Assembly: GCA_963791905.1 (NCBI GenBank)
Contig: CAWBTX010000005.1
Span: 372,001 to 436,000 of the forward strand
Length of the DNA stretch: 64,000 nucleotides
Source: Gaiellasilicea sp963791905
GTDB taxonomy: Bacteria; Actinomycetota; Thermoleophilia; Gaiellales; Gaiellaceae
Reading direction: 5' to 3'
In this document: positions 36,155 through 44,103 of the stretch, piece after piece
Numbering within the stretch: position 1 is the first letter of the stretch
Layout of the letters: every line of letters starts with the position of its first letter
Notes under the pieces: model-generated
Database searches by the model: none
Told to the model about the DNA's origin: nothing
Seen by the model: only the letters and a program-made list of their open reading frames with translations
Translations under genes and position numbers: made by a program

Positions 36155-36262
36155 GCGCGGCCGGACCCGGCGTGGCAACCTACCGGCCTACTTGTTTGGA
36201 AGATGTTGCGGCCCTGTCCCGTCGTGACTACTGTGAGAGCGCCGAATCGGAGGGGGAGCCGG

Positions 36263-37351
36263 GTGAGCGCAGGGAGTGGCAACAACACCGCCGCAAGCGG
36301 GCAGGGGGTAGACCTACTCGATTCACAGGAGGGTCGCCTCCTGATCGAGAACGGCCGCCAATCCGGCCGTATCGTCGCTGAGGAGATCGCGAAGACGCTG
36401 GACGAGCTGGATCTCGACGCCGCGCAGATCGAGGAGATCTATGCGGCGCTCGACGAGCTCCAGATCGAGATCGTGGAACGGGCCGACGCCGACGACGCCG
36501 ACGAGGCCGAGTCCGAGACGCACGAGGTGTCCACCGACACATTGCAGCTCTTCCTGAAGGACATCGGCCGCGTGTCGCTGCTCACGGCCGCCCAGGAGGT
36601 CGAGCTGGCGAAGAAGATCGAGCGCGGCGACCACTGCGCGAAGCAGGCGATGGTGGAGGCCAACCTTCGCCTCGTTGTGTCGATCGCGAAGCGCTACCGC
36701 AACCAGGGCCTGCCGTTCCTCGACCTGATCCAGGAGGGCACCATCGGCCTGGTCCGGGCCGCCGAGAAGTTCGACTACCGCAAGGGCTTCAAGTTCTCGA
36801 CCTACGCCACCTGGTGGATCAGGCAGGCAGTCGCCCGTGCGCTCGCCGACAAGGCGCGCACGATCCGCATGCCGGTGCACGTCGTCGAGAAGCTGAACAA
36901 GATCGTCCGTACGGAGCGCACGCTGCGCGCCAAGCTCGGCCGCGAGCCGAGCTCGGTCGAGATCGCGGTCGAGCTCGATCTGCATCCCGAGGAGGTGGAG
37001 CAGATCCGCCGCAGCGCGCAGACGCCGGTCTCGCTCGAGAAGCCCGTGGGCGACGAGGACGAGTCCGAGTTCGGGCACTTCCTCAGCGACGCGACCGCGC
37101 CGCTGCCGGACGAGCTGGCCGAGGAGGCGATGCGCAAGGAGTCGCTCAAGGCGATCCTGGGGACGCTCTCGCATCGTGAGCGGCGCGTGCTCGAGCTCCG
37201 GTACGGGCTCGACGGTGAACAGCCGCGGACGCTCGACGAGGTCGGCCGCACGTTCAACGTCACCCGTGAGCGGATCCGGCAGATCGAGAACCAGAGCCTG
37301 AAGAAGCTGCGCGCGCTCGCAGACGCCGCCAAGCTCCGCGAAGTGGCCTAG
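36263..37351 (+). CDS. sigA: Primary RNA polymerase sigma factor (SigA/RpoD)
   Basis: 362 residues from GTG 36263 (GGAGGGGGAG upstream). Region 1.2 DTLQLFLKDIGRVSLLTAAQEVELAKKIERG; region 2 ANLRLVVSIAKRYRNQGLPFLDLIQEGTIGLVRAAEKFDYRKGFKFSTYATWWIRQAVARAL; region 3 KIVRTERTLRAKLGREPSSVEIAVEL; region 4 LSHRERRVLELRYGLDGEQPRTLDEVGRTFNVTRERIRQIE (all shown as domain labels, not contiguous here). The N-terminus has only a short acidic region (DDADEAESE) instead of a long region 1.1. It should direct the TTGACN/TAGNNT promoters noted in this window. Confidence 0.95.
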   Translation: MSAGSGNNTAASGQGVDLLDSQEGRLLIENGRQSGRIVAEEIAKTLDELDLDAAQIEEIYAALDELQIEIVERADADDADEAESETHEVSTDTLQLFLKDIGRVSLLTAAQEVELAKKIERGDHCAKQAMVEANLRLVVSIAKRYRNQGLPFLDLIQEGTIGLVRAAEKFDYRKGFKFSTYATWWIRQAVARALADKARTIRMPVHVVEKLNKIVRTERTLRAKLGREPSSVEIAVELDLHPEEVEQIRRSAQTPVSLEKPVGDEDESEFGHFLSDATAPLPDELAEEAMRKESLKAILGTLSHRERRVLELRYGLDGEQPRTLDEVGRTFNVTRERIRQIENQSLKKLRALADAAKLREVA

Positions 37352-37399
37352 GCGCTTAGGCCGAGCACCGCACGTCCCCGCCTGACTAGACTCGCGCGG

Positions 37400-38734
37400 G
37401 TGTCCGTCCTCGACCAGGCCTGGCTCGACGAGCTCAGCGAGTTCCTGCGCATTCCGTCCGTGAGCGCCGACCCGGCGCACCAGGACGACCTGGAGCAGGC
37501 CGGCGAGTGGCTGGCCGACAAGATCAGGCGCGGCGGCGGCGAGGCCGAGCTCGTTCCGTACGGCAAGCGGCCGCTCGTGATCGGTGAGATCCGGGCCTCG
37601 AACGGCGCCTCGAACGCGCCGACGGTGCTCGGCTACGGCCATTTCGACGTGCAGCCGCCCGCACCGCTCGAGCTGTGGGAGAGCGACCCCTTCGAGGCGA
37701 CGGTTCGGGACGAATGGCTCTACGCACGGGGTGTGGCCGACGACAAGGGCCAGCTGTGGATGCTCGTGCAGGCCGCCTCGTTGCTCGCGGCCGAGGGCGC
37801 GCTCCCGATCAACCTCCGCATCGTCTCGGACGGCGAGGAGGAAGTCGGCGGCCAGTCGATCGTCGAGTTCCTGCAGCAGGACGAGCGGGGCGCCGACGCC
37901 TGCGTGATCTTCGACGGCGGCATGGAGAACCGGAACCTGCCGGCGATCTCGATCGCCACGCGTGGGCTCGCCGCGTTCAACATCCGGGTCCGTACGGGCT
38001 CCCGCGACCTCCACTCGGGCATGTACGGCAACGCCGCGCTGAACGCGATCCACGCGCTCATGACGACGCTCGGCGGCATCCTTCCGCGCGACGGCCGCGT
38101 GCCGGAGCCGCTGCGCGTCGGCATCGCGCCGCCGACCGACGAGGAGCGCGCCGCCTGGGAGTCGCAGCCGACCGGGGCGGAGGTGCTCCGAGAGGCCGGC
38201 GCGATCCCGTACGACTCACGCGCGGCCGACGAGTTCTACCTCCGCACGACGGCGGAGACCTCCGTCGAGGTGAACGGGATCCTCGGCGGCAAGCCGGGCC
38301 TGAAGAACACGACCGTGATCAGCGAGGCGCAGGCGAACTTCACCGTCCGCCTCGCGCCGGGGCAGGAGCCGGGCGAGGTCGCGCCCGAGGTGGAGCGGCT
38401 GCTGCACGAGGCCGCTCCGGAGGGAGCGACGGTCGAGGTCGAGGAGCTGGAGGGCTCGACTCGGCCCGGGCTCGTGCCGCCCGACTCGGCGCCGGTCAAG
38501 ATCGCCCAGGACGCGTTCGAGCACGCCTTCGGGATCAGGCCGATCCTGACCCGGGCGGGCGGGACGCTGCCGATCCTGCCGGCGCTGCAGGACAAGGGCA
38601 TCCCGACCATCCTCACGGGCTTCGCGCTGCCCGAGAGCAACGTCCACTCGCCGAACGAACGCATGCTCACCGAGTTCTTCCCGCGCGGGGTCGAGACCAT
38701 GAAGGAGCTGTTCCGCCGCCTTGGCGACCTGTAG
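37400..38734 (+). CDS. M20 family dipeptidase
   Basis: 444 residues. Metal ligands: His in GYGHFDVQPP (about 82), Asp in YARGVADDKGQLW (about 115), the catalytic Glu pair in VSDGEEEVGG, further ligands near FDGG and His in NVHSPNER. The dimerisation lid (about 190-340) includes DLHSGMYGNAALNAIHALM. The ArgE/DapE-CPG2 dipeptidase subgroup (PepV/CNDP-like). GTG 37400 is preceded by TAGACT at 7 nt. Its TAG stop is the first bases of the inverted-repeat element at 38733. Confidence 0.92.
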   Translation: MSVLDQAWLDELSEFLRIPSVSADPAHQDDLEQAGEWLADKIRRGGGEAELVPYGKRPLVIGEIRASNGASNAPTVLGYGHFDVQPPAPLELWESDPFEATVRDEWLYARGVADDKGQLWMLVQAASLLAAEGALPINLRIVSDGEEEVGGQSIVEFLQQDERGADACVIFDGGMENRNLPAISIATRGLAAFNIRVRTGSRDLHSGMYGNAALNAIHALMTTLGGILPRDGRVPEPLRVGIAPPTDEERAAWESQPTGAEVLREAGAIPYDSRAADEFYLRTTAETSVEVNGILGGKPGLKNTTVISEAQANFTVRLAPGQEPGEVAPEVERLLHEAAPEGATVEVEELEGSTRPGLVPPDSAPVKIAQDAFEHAFGIRPILTRAGGTLPILPALQDKGIPTILTGFALPESNVHSPNERMLTEFFPRGVETMKELFRRLGDL

Positions 38735-38898
38735 GGGTCTGTCCGGGCACTGGTCGCGGTGGATGGCCCGCGGCACGTGGCGCGAGGCAAGGACGCAGGG
38801 AGCGTCCATATTGATCCAATATGGGCGCGACTGAGGACGCCGCTTCGCGGGGCGTGACGCGGGCCAGGCGCCCCGATCCAGTGCCCGGGCAGGCCCCT
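38733..38898 (+). mobile_element. MITE-like imperfect inverted repeat, about 166 bp
   Basis: Two arms of about 80 bp, roughly three quarters identical, meet at CATATTG-ATC-CAATATG (38807-38823). The outer ends are AGGGGTCTGTCCGGGCACTGG (38733 on) and its near complement ending at 38898 (...CCAGTGCCCGGGCAGGCCCCT). Inner matches include GGCCCGCG. No transposase is encoded. The element starts on the stop codon of the M20 gene and contains ATG 38821, used as the start of pepT. Ends of the AGGGGTCTGTCC kind recall REP/BIME families; this is from memory. Confidence 0.75.
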
Positions 38899-40161
38899 AC
38901 CGCTGAGTTCACGTCGCCGCTGGCTGCCGAGCTCGCCGACGACGTGCTCGAGCGCTTCATCCGGTACGCCCGCATCGACACGCAGTCGGCCCACGAGTCC
39001 GACACCTACCCGAGCACGCTGAAGCAGCTCGACCTCTGTCGCCTGCTCGTCGACGAGCTGCGCGAGGTCGGGCTCGAGGATGCCGAGCTGACCGAGCACG
39101 GCTACGTCTTCGCGACGCTGCCGGGCACCGCCGAGGCGCCGACGGTCGGCCTGAACGCCCACGTCGACACGAGCCCGGATGCCTCGGGAACCGGCGTCTC
39201 GCCGCAGGTGATCCGCGGCTACGACGGCAGCCGGATCGCCCTGCCGGGCGACACCTCGCAGGTGCTCGACCCGGACGAGGAGGAAGAGCTCGCGGCGCGG
39301 GTCGGTCACGATCTCGTCACCTCCGACGGCACGACGCTGCTCGGCGCCGACGACAAGGCTGGCGTGGCGGAGATCGTCTCCGCTGTGGCCTACCTCGCCA
39401 AGCACCCGGATCCGCCACGGGCACCCGTGCGCGTCGCGTTCACCGTGGACGAGGAGGTGGCCGGCGGCACGACGTTCTTCGAGCTCGAGAAGTTCGGCGC
39501 CGACGTCGCCTACACGATGGACGGCTCCGGCCTCGGCGAGCTGCAGACCGAGACCTTCTCGGCGAAGAGCGCCAGGGTGACGATCAGAGGCCACAGCGTG
39601 CACCCGGGCACGGCGAAGGGCCGGCTCGTGAACGCGCTCAAGCTGGCCGCGGACCTCGTGGCCTCGCTCCCGCGGGACCGCCTCTCGCCGGAGACGACCG
39701 AGGAGCGCGAGGGCTTCGTCCACCCGACGCGGATCGAGGGCGGCGCCGAGCACGCGACCGTCGACTTCATCATCCGCGACCACGACGACGAGAAGCTGGA
39801 GGAACACGTTGCGTTGCTGCGCGGGCTCGTCGACGAGCTCGTCGCGGGCGAGCCGCGCGCACACGTGACGATCGACGTCCAGCACCAGTACACGAACATG
39901 GGCACCGTCATCGACCAACACCCCCGCGTCGTCGAGGCGGCGGAGGAGGCGATCAGGCGCGCCGGCACCGAGCCGGTGCGGACGATCATCCGGGGCGGCA
40001 CCGACGGCTCACGGATGTCGGCGATGGGCCTCCCGACGCCGAACATCTTCACCGGCGGCCAGAACTACCACTCCGTGACGGAGTGGGCGAGCGTGCACGA
40101 CATGGCCGCCGCAGCCGCGACGGTCGTCGAGCTCGTCCGGGTCTGGGCCGAGCCGGCCTAG
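38821..40161 (+). CDS. pepT: Peptidase T-like M20 tripeptidase
   Basis: 446 residues as read from ATG 38821. The first 26 residues (MGATEDAASRGVTRARRPDPVPGQAP is their span) are translated from the inverted-repeat element; the enzyme proper begins near ELADDVLERFIRYARIDTQS. Metal site: NAHVDTSPDASG, GADDKAGVAEIVSAVAYL, FTVDEEVAGGTTFFELEKFG, YTMDGSG, RGHSVHPGTAKGRLVNAL and the C-terminal IRGGTDGSRMSAMGLPTPNIFTGGQNYHS. These are PepT blocks. Without the element the next candidate starts are CTG 38920 or GTG 38944. Confidence 0.92.
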   Translation: MGATEDAASRGVTRARRPDPVPGQAPTAEFTSPLAAELADDVLERFIRYARIDTQSAHESDTYPSTLKQLDLCRLLVDELREVGLEDAELTEHGYVFATLPGTAEAPTVGLNAHVDTSPDASGTGVSPQVIRGYDGSRIALPGDTSQVLDPDEEEELAARVGHDLVTSDGTTLLGADDKAGVAEIVSAVAYLAKHPDPPRAPVRVAFTVDEEVAGGTTFFELEKFGADVAYTMDGSGLGELQTETFSAKSARVTIRGHSVHPGTAKGRLVNALKLAADLVASLPRDRLSPETTEEREGFVHPTRIEGGAEHATVDFIIRDHDDEKLEEHVALLRGLVDELVAGEPRAHVTIDVQHQYTNMGTVIDQHPRVVEAAEEAIRRAGTEPVRTIIRGGTDGSRMSAMGLPTPNIFTGGQNYHSVTEWASVHDMAAAAATVVELVRVWAEPA

Positions 40162-40175
40162 CCGGTCCGGCTAGG
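40157..40175 (+). terminator. Palindrome containing both stop codons of convergent genes
   Basis: CCTAGCCG and CGGCTAGG (8-bp arms) around GTC. The TAG of pepT (40159-40161) and the TAG of the HxlR gene (minus strand, 40171-40173) both lie in the stem. No T run; possible two-way terminator. Confidence 0.5.
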
Positions 40176-40521
40176 AGTGTCCCTCGACGCCGCAGCCGAG
40201 GAACTCATGGCCGAAACGCCGCATCTCATCGATGATCGGCAGGAGGCCCTCGCCCTTCGCCGTCAGTTCGTACTCGACGCGGGGCGGTGACTCCGGGTAG
40301 CTGCGGCGGGCGATGATGTCCTCGGCCTCGAGCCAGCGCAGGCGCTCCGACAGCGTGCGCGGGCTGATTCCTCTGCAGGAGTGCTCCAGCTCCGAGAACC
40401 GGCGGGGGCCTTCGGAGAGGTCGTGCACGAGGAGTGCGGTCCACTTCGCGCCGATGATCTCGGCGCAGGCAGCGACCGAGCAGGTCGAGTCGTGGACCGG
40501 ATTCATCGTGCGGACTGCCAT
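40171..40521 (-). CDS. HxlR-family transcriptional regulator
   Basis: 116 residues from ATG 40521; an in-frame ATG at 40575 would add 18 residues. Winged helix: STCSVAACAEIIGAKWTALLVHDLSEGPRRFSELEHSCRGISPRTLSERLRWLEAEDIIARRSYPESPPRVEYELTAKGEGLLPIIDEM. Cys residues in STCSVAAC and in HSCRG are positioned as in redox- or aldehyde-sensing members (HypR/HxlR). It lies directly downstream of the amidohydrolase gene, from which it may be read; it may regulate that gene. Confidence 0.88.
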   Translation of the reverse strand: MAVRTMNPVHDSTCSVAACAEIIGAKWTALLVHDLSEGPRRFSELEHSCRGISPRTLSERLRWLEAEDIIARRSYPESPPRVEYELTAKGEGLLPIIDEMRRFGHEFLGCGVEGHS

Positions 40522-40571
40522 CTCTTGATTGTACGCCTCGGACTCGATGGTGGCCCGTCGCCGGCCCATCG

Positions 40572-42107
40572 TCACTCCCAGGGCGGCGGGTTGTGCACCC
40601 AGCGGCCGCCGACCATCGTCGCGACGACCTCGAGCCCGCGCAGCTCATCCGGCTCGCAGGACACCGGATCGCGGTCGAGCACGACGAGGTCGGCCGCGTA
40701 CCCGGGCAGGAGCTTGCCGCGGCGGCGCTCGTCACCGGCGAGCCACGCCGGATTCACAGTCGCGGCCTGGAGCGCATGCTCGATCGACACGCACTCTTCC
40801 GGACGCCACGGCCCCCGCTCGTCGATCGTTCGCGTCACGCCCGCCGAGAGCCCCGCGATCGGATCGAGCTCCTCGACCGGCGCATCCGACCCGTTCGCGA
40901 CGAGCGCGCCCGAGTCCCAGAGCGAGCGGAACGCGTACGCGCCGTCGAGCCGCTCCGGCCAGAGCCGCTCGGCCAGGTCTCGATCGGACGGCGCGTGCGA
41001 GAACTGCACCGAGCACGCGATCCCGAGGGATGCGAATCGCGGCAGATCCTCCGGGGTGACGCATTGCGCGTGCTCGATTCGGTGGCGGAGGCCGAGCGGC
41101 CCCCAGACGTCCTTCGTCGCCTCGAACGCGTCGAGCGCGTTTCGGTTCGCCTGGTCGCCGATTGCGTGTACGGCCACCGGGAAGCCGGCGGACGCGCCGC
41201 GGCGGATGATCTCCTCCAGCTCCTCGCGGCTCGTGATCTCGACCCCCGAGCCGTCGGTGAGAAGCGCGGTCCGCGAGCCGAGCGTGCCGTCCATGAAGGT
41301 CTTCAGGTAGCCGATCCGCAGGTAGTCGTCGCCGAACCCGGACCGCAGCGAGAGCTCTGCGGCGTGCTCGACGAGCTCCGCCGGGATCGAGCTCCACACG
41401 CGGAGGCTGAGGCTGCCCTCGTCACGGAGCCGCTGGAAGATCCCGGGCGCGCCGAGCCAGCCGTCCTTGTCGTGGATCGCGCCGACGCCGCGCGAGGCGG
41501 CGAGCAAGAGCCCGTGGCGTGTCGCGTCCACCCACTCGTCCTGCGTCGTGACGACGTGCCGGTCGCGGAAGCGCCAGGCCGACTCCTCGCGCAGGACGCC
41601 GGTCGGCTCGCCGCGCTCGTCGCGCTCGACGACGCCGCCCTGGATCTCGAGGTCGCCGTTCGCGGCCGCGAGCGCTGCCGAGTTGAGCCACGCCGAGTGG
41701 TAGTCCTTGGAGATCAGGATCGTCGGCGTCCGGCCGGTGACCTCGTCGAGCGCCTGCCTCGTCGGCTCGGTGCGTGGGCTCCAGTCGCCGTCGCGCCAGC
41801 CGTAGCCCCGCAGCCAGCGGCCCTCGGCGCGGTCGGCCGCGCCGATTCGCGCGAGCGCCTCCTCGATCGACCCGCAGCCGTCGAGCTTCACCTGCCGCTG
41901 CGCGAGCGACCAGGTCGGGAAGTGCACGTGAGAGTCCGTGAATGCAGGCAGGACGCAGCGCCCACGGAGATCGACGGTCTCCGGGCTCGCGAGCGCGGTC
42001 TCGTGGACGCCGACGCCACCCGCGATCCGCGAGCCCGCGATCGCGAGCGCCCGCGCGGTCGGCAGCGAGGGATCCATCGTCCTGACGACGCCGTTCTCGA
42101 GAATCAT
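40572..42107 (-). CDS. YtcJ-like amidohydrolase
   Basis: 511 residues. Metal-dependent hydrolase: N-terminal NGVVRTMDPSLPTARALAIAGSRI, metal motif LPAFTDSHVHFP, then GWRDGDW, GYLKTFMDGTLGSRTALL (bridging region), VAVHAIGDQANRNALDAFE, RHRIEHAQ, NGSDAPVEELDPI and the C-terminal barrel end PGYAADLVVLDRDP. The long insert and the MDGTLGSRTA motif are typical of the YtcJ/NfdA group (formamide-type deamidation). ATG 42107 with TAGGCT 8 nt upstream. Confidence 0.9.
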   Translation of the reverse strand: MILENGVVRTMDPSLPTARALAIAGSRIAGGVGVHETALASPETVDLRGRCVLPAFTDSHVHFPTWSLAQRQVKLDGCGSIEEALARIGAADRAEGRWLRGYGWRDGDWSPRTEPTRQALDEVTGRTPTILISKDYHSAWLNSAALAAANGDLEIQGGVVERDERGEPTGVLREESAWRFRDRHVVTTQDEWVDATRHGLLLAASRGVGAIHDKDGWLGAPGIFQRLRDEGSLSLRVWSSIPAELVEHAAELSLRSGFGDDYLRIGYLKTFMDGTLGSRTALLTDGSGVEITSREELEEIIRRGASAGFPVAVHAIGDQANRNALDAFEATKDVWGPLGLRHRIEHAQCVTPEDLPRFASLGIACSVQFSHAPSDRDLAERLWPERLDGAYAFRSLWDSGALVANGSDAPVEELDPIAGLSAGVTRTIDERGPWRPEECVSIEHALQAATVNPAWLAGDERRRGKLLPGYAADLVVLDRDPVSCEPDELRGLEVVATMVGGRWVHNPPPWE

Positions 42108-42191
42108 CGGCGGTGAGCCTAGCCCGAACGGCCCGAACAGAACCCTTGCAGACGTATTGCAACCGCTTTACACGGGTGGGTACTCCTTAGC

Positions 42192-44003
42192 GTGACAACG
42201 CACTCGAAGGGCGGAGGCATCGCCAGACTTCTCGGAATCGGGGTTCTCGCCGCATCGGTCGTGCTCATTGCGGCCGTCGCCGGCGGTGCGTCCACGGTCG
42301 CGGCGCCGTCCGCGATCACCGGCCCGGTCACTTCGGTCGGCCCGTCCACCGCGACCGTGACGGGGACGGTGAACCCGAACGGCCAGGCGACGACGTGGTA
42401 CGTCGAGTACGGCACGAGCACGAGCTACGGCACGAGGACCGGAAACGTCAGCGCCGGGTCGGGCACGGCCAACACAGCGGTGTCGGCCTCCCTCGCCGGC
42501 CTCACGCCGGGGACGACCTACCACTACCGCGTGGTCTCGACCAACAGCGCCGGCACGGCCCGCGGCGCCGACGGCATCTTCACCACGCCCGCGGCGCCGG
42601 TCGCGGTCACGGGCTCGGCGACGAGCGTCTCGTTGACGTCCGCGACGCTCACCGGAACGGTGGATCCGAACGGGCGGCCGACGACGTGGTACTTCGAGTA
42701 CGGGACGAGCACGAGCTACGGCTCGAAGACCGCCGAGAAGAGCGCCGGAGCGGGCTCCAGCACGACGGGCATCTCGGCGCCCGTGTCGGGCCTGACGCGC
42801 GGACGCGTCTACCACTACCGCCTCGTCGCGACCAGCGATGCCGGGACCAGCCGCGGTGCCGATCGGACCTTCTCGACGACCGGCGCGCCGAGCGCCGTCA
42901 CGGGATCCGCGAGCTCGATCTCGCTGACGTCGGCGAGGCTCAACGGCGCCGTCACGCCCAACGGCGTGGCGACGAACTGGTACTTCGAGTACGGGACGAG
43001 CACGAGCTACGGCTCCAGGACACCGGCCCGGAGCGGTGGCTCGGGCACGAGCTCCCGCAACGTCTCGGAGTCGCTGACGCGCCTGCGGGCGGCCACGACC
43101 TACCACTTCCGCCTCGTGGCGACGAACGCGGCCGGAACGAGCGTCGGCGGCGACCGGAGCTTCAGCACCTCGCTTCCCCCGGCGGTGCGAACGGGCCCGG
43201 TGCAGAACGGCGGGCCGATGGGCGCGACGCTCACCGGCGCGGTCGACCCGAGGGGGCGGTCGACGACCTGGTACTTCGAGTACGGAACGTCCACGAGCTA
43301 CGGGTCGCGGACGTCGAGACGAAGCGCCGGCTCCGGCACCGCGGTGCGAAACGTGGCCGAGCCGATCTCGAACCTGGCCGCTGGCGTCACGTACCACTAC
43401 CGGCTCGTCGCGACGAGCGACGCGGGCACGAGCCGAGGAACCGACGGCACGTTCACGACGGCCGGTGTGACGCTCGCGACACCCGCCCGCCTCGTCGTCT
43501 ACGGACGCGGCGTCATGCTCTCGGGGGCGGTCCCGACCAGGCGGGGCGGGGAGGTCGTGGCCCTCCTCGCGCAGAGGTTCGGCGAGGCATCGTCCACGAC
43601 GATCGCGAACGTCGTCACCGCAGCCGACGGTTCGTGGCGCTACCTGACGAAGCCGACGATCCGTACGTCCTACGTGGCCAGCTGGAACCGCGGCTCGAGC
43701 CCGGCGACGGTCGTCGGTGTCCGGCCGGCCGTCTCGATCCGCCGGCTCCCGTCCGGCCGTCTCGCGACCCGCGTGACGGGCGGGAGATCGTTCGCGGGCC
43801 GCTTCGTGCAGCTCCAGCGCCGTTCGCCGGCGGGCCGGTGGATGACGATCAAGCGGACGCGGTTGAACGCCCGCTCGAGAGCCGTCATCGGGGCGACGCT
43901 GCCGAAGGGAAGGTCGGTGCTCCGCATCGCGATGAGCGTGAACCAGGCCGGAGAGGGCTACCTGGCCGGGTTCAGCCGGAGGCTCGTCTACCGCCGCCGC
44001 TGA
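42192..44003 (+). CDS. Secreted repeat protein with four Fn3-like modules
   Basis: 603 residues. N-terminal hydrophobic segment (about 12-33). Then four modules of exactly 97 residues with the hallmark TTWYxEYGTSTSYGxxT...YHYRxVxTxxAGTxxGxDxxFxT, a Fn3/bacterial Ig-like pattern. The C-terminal third (about 425-603) holds two further beta modules (VMLSGAVPTRRGGEVVALL; RFVQLQRRSPAGRWMTIKR) like those of actinobacterial cell-surface proteins. No sortase signal or C-terminal membrane helix, so it is probably released or wall-associated. GTG 42192. Confidence 0.8.
   Translation: MTTHSKGGGIARLLGIGVLAASVVLIAAVAGGASTVAAPSAITGPVTSVGPSTATVTGTVNPNGQATTWYVEYGTSTSYGTRTGNVSAGSGTANTAVSASLAGLTPGTTYHYRVVSTNSAGTARGADGIFTTPAAPVAVTGSATSVSLTSATLTGTVDPNGRPTTWYFEYGTSTSYGSKTAEKSAGAGSSTTGISAPVSGLTRGRVYHYRLVATSDAGTSRGADRTFSTTGAPSAVTGSASSISLTSARLNGAVTPNGVATNWYFEYGTSTSYGSRTPARSGGSGTSSRNVSESLTRLRAATTYHFRLVATNAAGTSVGGDRSFSTSLPPAVRTGPVQNGGPMGATLTGAVDPRGRSTTWYFEYGTSTSYGSRTSRRSAGSGTAVRNVAEPISNLAAGVTYHYRLVATSDAGTSRGTDGTFTTAGVTLATPARLVVYGRGVMLSGAVPTRRGGEVVALLAQRFGEASSTTIANVVTAADGSWRYLTKPTIRTSYVASWNRGSSPATVVGVRPAVSIRRLPSGRLATRVTGGRSFAGRFVQLQRRSPAGRWMTIKRTRLNARSRAVIGATLPKGRSVLRIAMSVNQAGEGYLAGFSRRLVYRRR
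42303..43466 (+). repeat. Four tandem 291-bp coding repeats
   Basis: Units begin at 42303, 42594, 42885 and 43176. The Trp codon of each TWY motif recurs at exactly 291-bp steps (42396, 42687, 42978, 43269). No indels between units despite base divergence, so selection keeps module length. Confidence 0.85.
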
Positions 44004-44026
44004 GGCCGGAACGTGAACGTTCGGCC
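44004..44026 (+). terminator. Hairpin after the Fn3 repeat gene
   Basis: GGCCGGAACGT pairs with ACGTTCGGCC (one bulged base) around GA, starting at the stop codon. No T run. Possible terminator. Confidence 0.4.
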
Positions 44027-44103
44027 GCCGTCGGGAGTCGATCCGGTGACGGAGCCTCGCAGAGGGTCGCCGCCATCCGGCCGCGGAGCTACACCGCGAG
44101 GAG

